A stretch of 64,000 bases of DNA, from positions 1 to 64,000 of the forward strand of contig JAFUYB010000066.1 in NCBI GenBank assembly GCA_017470735.1, written 5' to 3'. Shown one piece after another: positions 63,130 to 64,000 of this stretch; positions within the stretch are counted from its first letter, which is position 1, and every line of letters begins with the position of its first letter. The DNA is from Lachnospiraceae bacterium (lineage in GTDB: Bacteria > Bacillota > Clostridia > Lachnospirales > Lachnospiraceae). The translations under genes and the position numbers were made by a program. The notes beneath the pieces were generated by a model, which was not told the DNA's origin, ran no database searches, and was given only the letters and a program-made list of their open reading frames with translations.

Positions 63130-63850
63130 GCCTGCGCCCGCCAAACAGGATCAGCAGCCGCAGCAGCTGCAGGATCGAAGCTGCCGCGCTCGCCACATAA
63201 GTGAGTGCCGCCGCACCAAGCACCTTCCGTGAATACGGCATTTCATCCGGCGGTACAAGCCGGTTTTCTTCGAGCATCACAAGCGCCCTATGGCTCGCAT
63301 TAAACTCGACCGGCAATGTCACAAGCTGAAACAGCACGGACAGCGAAAACGCCCATATGCCGATCTGGATCAGAAACGATCCTGTCGAGGATGTGAAAAG
63401 CAGCCCGATGATGATCAATGGCCATGCCATCGTCGAGCCGATATTCGCGGCCGGCACCAATGTACTGCGGAATGTCAGCGGAAAATATGCCTGCGCATGC
63501 TGGATCGCATGACCGCACTCGTGCGCCGCCACGGATACCGCCGCGATGCTGTTGGAATTGTAAACGGAATCGGACAGATTGACCGTCTTGGTCCGCGGGT
63601 CGTAGTGGTCGGTCAGGTTGCCTGCCACATGCTGTACCTGCACATCCGTGATCCCTGCCAGCGCCAGCACCCGCTGCGCCGTCTGCGCGCCGTTCATGCC
63701 GCTTAGCGAACGGTAGGCCGCGTACTTGCGGAATGTGGAATTGACAAGGCCGGATGCTGCCAGGCAGAGTATTGCGCCGATCAGTACTAATATGTAGGTC
63801 GGGTCGAAATACATTCCCAGTCCCGGACCGTAACCTGTGTAGTAGTTCAT
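63122..63850 (-). CDS. YugP-type zinc metallopeptidase
   Basis: The 242-residue membrane protein starts NYYTGYGPGLGMYFDPTYIL, followed by a membrane helix. The zinc site is VAAHECGHAIQHA (His110, Glu111, His114). Two more helices (TMAWPLIIIGLLFTSS, FLIQIGIWAFSLSVLF) and a C-terminal helix follow. This is the YugP/DUF-type neutral zinc metallopeptidase common next to fmt and rsmB in Firmicutes. The physiological substrate is unknown. Confidence 0.9.
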   Translation of the reverse strand: MNYYTGYGPGLGMYFDPTYILVLIGAILCLAASGLVNSTFRKYAAYRSLSGMNGAQTAQRVLALAGITDVQVQHVAGNLTDHYDPRTKTVNLSDSVYNSNSIAAVSVAAHECGHAIQHAQAYFPLTFRSTLVPAANIGSTMAWPLIIIGLLFTSSTGSFLIQIGIWAFSLSVLFQLVTLPVEFNASHRALVMLEENRLVPPDEMPYSRKVLGAAALTYVASAAASILQLLRLLILFGGRRRD

Positions 63851-63861
63851 GTTGTGCCTCC

Positions 63862-64000
63862 TTATCTCAAAAATTCACCAACCTCCACCCGATTCCCCCG
63901 CAGAAAATCAGCAGCCGGCATTGCTTTTCTTCCGGCAGGCTGGACGCGGAGGAGGGACAGATAGCCTTCGCCCGTGCTGACGATCCATACACGGTCTGTT
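63862..64000 (-). CDS. fmt: methionyl-tRNA formyltransferase (C-terminal part)
   Basis: The last 45 codons of a gene that enters from the right edge end at TAA 63862-63864. The peptide contains WIVSTGEGYLSLLRVQPAGR and KAMPAADFLRGN, typical of the Fmt C-terminal OB domain (which ends with a SAADFLRG-like motif). Fmt formylates initiator Met-tRNA. Its place before the YugP-type peptidase and rsmB matches the usual order. Confidence 0.88.
   Translation of the reverse strand, partial: TDRVWIVSTGEGYLSLLRVQPAGRKAMPAADFLRGNRVEVGEFLR

Overview
The window looks like a chromosome segment of a Gram-positive anaerobe of the Clostridia, most likely Lachnospiraceae-like. Pointers are strong AGGAGG ribosome-binding sites, the core order fmt / YugP-type peptidase / rsmB / rlmN / prpC / prkC / rsgA / rpe / thiN, the pairing of an acetyl-type MetA with MetY, and a Clostridia-type siphophage module. 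By eye the base composition changes near 34 kb: the left half (prophage, Pho cluster, defence genes) is AT-richer, the right half is GC-richer housekeeping DNA.

1-14.0 kb is part of a tailed-phage prophage. One block on the minus strand runs primase/helicase, VRR-NUC nuclease, SNF2 helicase, two small regulators or unknowns, HNH nuclease, TerS, TerL, a small membrane protein, portal and the start of a ClpP-like prohead protease, which leaves the window at the left edge. A plus-strand block carries a small protein, a lysine/alanine-rich protein, a DUF2800 nuclease, a DUF2815 ssDNA-binding-like protein and a family A DNA polymerase. The two blocks diverge from a 168-bp centre with nested perfect inverted repeats. 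No integrase, repressor or att site is visible.

14.0-18.7 kb is a phosphate cluster: phoB-phoR-HD phosphohydrolase as an overlapping operon and a Na+/phosphate cotransporter with a PhoU-like tail. Both transcription units carry a matching Pho-box-like direct repeat.

18.7-32.4 kb is a defence island, all on the minus strand. It may be a single transcript of ten genes: an ABC-three-component-like triad (third component, middle component, SMC-like ATPase with zinc hook), an XRE regulator, HsdM-HsdS-HsdR, a zinc-ribbon/HEPN protein, an unknown protein and an AlbA/Schlafen-type ATP-binding protein. The promoter at 32.35 kb has a perfect palindrome in its spacer, and a terminator lies at 18.7 kb. 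To its right are a plus-strand sigma/HTH-like gene behind a large terminator-like leader hairpin, and a SymE-like gene overlapping a small partner gene.

34-64 kb is core genome: rlmD/rumA, pyk, a DUF975 membrane protein, a 6-phospho-beta-glucosidase, holA, rpsT, a broken GAF-GGDEF gene, a FIST-GGDEF protein, a small hydrolase, a MATE transporter, a cyclophilin, metY-metA, ligA, a pseudouridine synthase, a triple SH3b surface protein, and the thiN-rpe-rsgA-prkC-prpC-rlmN-rsmB-peptidase-fmt operon. All function calls come from reading the sequence; no database search was run.
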